DNA of 16,303 bases from an uncultured Mailhella sp. (GTDB taxonomy: Bacteria; Desulfobacterota; Desulfovibrionia; Desulfovibrionales; Desulfovibrionaceae). The stretch covers positions 3,311 through 19,613 of the forward strand of contig CAJTSU010000017.1 of assembly GCA_910579055.1 (NCBI GenBank). The letters are read 5' to 3'. This document shows, one piece after another, positions 15,005 through 16,303 of this stretch. Below the pieces are notes generated by a model. The model was not told where the DNA came from. It searched no databases and was given only the letters and a program-made list of their open reading frames with translations. Each line of letters starts with the position of its first letter. Position 1 is the stretch's first letter. Position numbers and translations under genes: made by a program.

Positions 15005-15019
15005 AATTATATGATAATT
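15005..15019. promoter_or_regulatory. AT-rich dyad just upstream of the -24 box
   Basis: AATTAT-ATG-ATAATT is a perfect 6+6 palindrome ending one base before the -24 element. AT-rich, bendable DNA here could bind IHF or a regulator. It could also be chance in an AT-rich promoter region. Confidence 0.3.
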
Positions 15020-15020
15020 C

Positions 15021-15036
15021 TGGCACGCTCCTTGCT
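15021..15036 (+). promoter_or_regulatory. Sigma-54 (-24/-12) promoter of the second TRAP locus
   Basis: TGGCACG-CTCC-TTGCT matches the RpoN consensus TGGCACG-N4-TTGCW exactly. The invariant GG (15022-15023) and GC (15034-15035) are separated by the required 10 bp. Transcription should start near 15047, leaving a leader of about 115 nt before the SBP start at 15163. The divergent neighbour encodes a sigma-54 activator with an intact GAFTGA loop. Confidence 0.93.
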
Positions 15037-15162
15037 ATCATAAAAGCATCACAGGTGCCCCCCCCTGTCCGGCCAACGCGCGTCCCACCAGGCCGTGTGC
15101 CGTGCAAGGTGCCGGGGCATGCGGAACACTCCAACATGACAGGAACTTACATGGAGGATTTT

Positions 15163-16248
15163 ATGAAAAAGGCGGGAGCTTTGCTCTTTACGGCCCTGTT
15201 TGCCCTTTCCGGCGTTTTGCCCGGCTCCGCGCAGGCCGCGCCGGAATACACGCTCAGCCTCAATCTGCCCATCCCCCCCATCCACACCCGCTGGCAAGGG
15301 CCGTTGAAAGCCTGGGTGGACGAGGTGGAAAAACGCAGTCAGGGCCGCCTGAAAATCGAACCCTATTTCGCGGAAGCCCTCAGCCCCCGCTCCGAAGCGT
15401 TTGAATCCGTAAAATCCGGCATTGCGGATATCACCGAATGCGCCTATGAAGCCAACTCCGGCCAGTTCCCCTTCCATGAAGGCATTCTGTCCATTTCCTC
15501 CCCGGCTCTCTTCCTCGGAGACGGCACCGCGCTGGTCAAGGGCATGTACGAGCGCTTTCCCCAGGTACTGAAAGAACTTGACGGGGTTAAGTTGCTGTTC
15601 ACCCATGCCTGCGGCTCCCTGAGCATCGCTACCACCAAAAAGCCCGTCCGTACCCTGGATGACCTCAAGGGCCTCAAAATCAACGCCAACAGCGCCATGA
15701 TCGCCGAACGGCTGAAAAAACTGGGCGTTTCCGTGGTGTCTCTGCCGTTGTCCGATCTGTATTCCGCCATGGAACAGGGCGTCATCGAGGGTTCAACCAT
15801 ATCCCCCGAACTGCTGGTATCCCGCCGCTACGGCGACCCCCTCAAATACATCACCGAAATTTCCGTGCAGAATACCCTGTTCTATTGCGTCATGAATGAA
15901 GACGTGTACAACGGGCTGCCCGAAGATCTGCGCAAGGTGCTGGACGACGTTTCCGGCGAATTTGCGGACAAAGCCTTTGCCGACTACTGGGAAACGGCTG
16001 ATATTTCCGCCATGCGCAAGTGGATCGCCGACATGGGCGGCAAGGAAGTCATTCTGCTCAGCGATGCGGACTACAACGCGGCGCGCAATGTCATGCAGCC
16101 CCCTGTGGATGAATGGTTCAACATGCTTTCCACGCGCGGCTTGCCCGGCGCGGACATGAAGACGGCCTTTTACGAGCTGGAAAACAAGCTCGGCGTGAAG
16201 TGGGCGGATTCCCCCTTCTACAAGGCATATCTGGAAGCCCGCAAATAA
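15163..16248 (+). CDS. TRAP transporter substrate-binding protein (DctP type), second locus
   Basis: Periplasmic binding protein of 361 residues. The signal peptide begins MKKAGALLFTALFALSG and is probably cleaved after Ala-Gln-Ala (23-25). The frame is open from 15055, but the ATG at 15163 has GGAGG five bases upstream and starts the signal peptide; ATG 15151 is a weaker alternative. Family features include DLKGLKI followed by LPLSDLYSAMEQGVIEG. Unlike the first SBP here, the expected ligand-binding Arg of the GLKIR motif is Asn174 (GLKINANS), which suggests a different substrate chemistry or binding mode. Expression is expected from the sigma-54 promoter at 15021 under the divergent activator. 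A strong hairpin follows the stop; the DctQ and DctM partners probably lie beyond the window. Confidence 0.92.
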   Translation: MKKAGALLFTALFALSGVLPGSAQAAPEYTLSLNLPIPPIHTRWQGPLKAWVDEVEKRSQGRLKIEPYFAEALSPRSEAFESVKSGIADITECAYEANSGQFPFHEGILSISSPALFLGDGTALVKGMYERFPQVLKELDGVKLLFTHACGSLSIATTKKPVRTLDDLKGLKINANSAMIAERLKKLGVSVVSLPLSDLYSAMEQGVIEGSTISPELLVSRRYGDPLKYITEISVQNTLFYCVMNEDVYNGLPEDLRKVLDDVSGEFADKAFADYWETADISAMRKWIADMGGKEVILLSDADYNAARNVMQPPVDEWFNMLSTRGLPGADMKTAFYELENKLGVKWADSPFYKAYLEARK

Positions 16249-16260
16249 TCGGACTCTTCC

Positions 16261-16292
16261 GCGCCTCCCCGTTTTGATCCGCGGGGAGGCGC
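16261..16292 (+). promoter_or_regulatory. Hairpin after the second SBP gene
   Basis: GCGCCTCCCCG (16261-16271) pairs with CGGGGAGGCGC (16282-16292), an 11-bp stem with a 10-nt loop, 12 nt after the SBP stop. No U-tract is visible before the window ends. Its position and form parallel the dctP-dctQ hairpin at 2587-2616, so a message-stabilising or attenuating role is more likely than full termination. Confidence 0.7.
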
Positions 16293-16303
16293 TACCCGGC
16301 ATT

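Overview
The window looks like a chromosomal stretch of a GC-rich, anaerobic, TRAP-transporter-rich bacterium. The combination of TRAP operons, a DASS permease and a sigma-54 activator with a textbook -24/-12 promoter resembles Desulfovibrionaceae (Desulfovibrio/Bilophila-like), but that assignment is inference from gene content and composition. No rRNA, tRNA or CRISPR array was seen.

Layout. (1) 87-4444, plus strand: a transport operon with a DASS/SLC13-type anion permease followed by a complete TRAP transporter (dctP, dctQ, dctM), closed by a rho-independent terminator at about 4475-4524. (2) 4525-5818: a gene-poor spacer, then an extremely AT-rich orphan gene for a four-helix membrane protein with a long helical tail, unlike everything around it. 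(3) 13030 down to 5859, minus strand: a five-gene cluster in the order dCTP deaminase-like protein, small two-TM protein, hsdR, hsdS, hsdM. The last three form a complete type I restriction-modification system whose HsdS has AT-rich target-recognition domains between GC-rich direct repeats. (4) 13031-13362: a non-coding stretch with several hairpins and a possible remnant of an integrase N-terminus. (5) 14910-13363, minus strand: a sigma-54-dependent activator, divergent from a second TRAP solute-binding protein at 15163-16248. The divergent region carries a near-consensus sigma-54 promoter and a 9+9 bp inverted repeat about 110 bp upstream of the expected transcription start, which is where an activator should bind.

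How the parts fit. The outer segments are nutrient-uptake loci: operon 1 has DASS plus DctPQM, and locus 2 has an activator and its probable target SBP, with the partner DctQM presumably beyond the right edge. Both SBP genes are followed immediately by a strong GC hairpin without a U-tract, consistent with the usual need for more SBP than permease. Between them lies a defence-type accessory segment of about 8.5 kb.

The most interesting part of that segment is the pair upstream of hsdR. The Dcd-like protein aligns well with dCTP deaminases and keeps residues expected for nucleotide binding, but it has Val where the catalytic Glu should be and Asn where the conserved Asp should be. It is paired, in the same frame and only 36 nt away, with a small two-TM protein. 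A nucleotide-sensing pseudoenzyme with a membrane effector, carried inside an R-M operon, is a testable hypothesis for an undescribed defence module. The AT-rich four-TM gene on the other flank is a second unassigned candidate.
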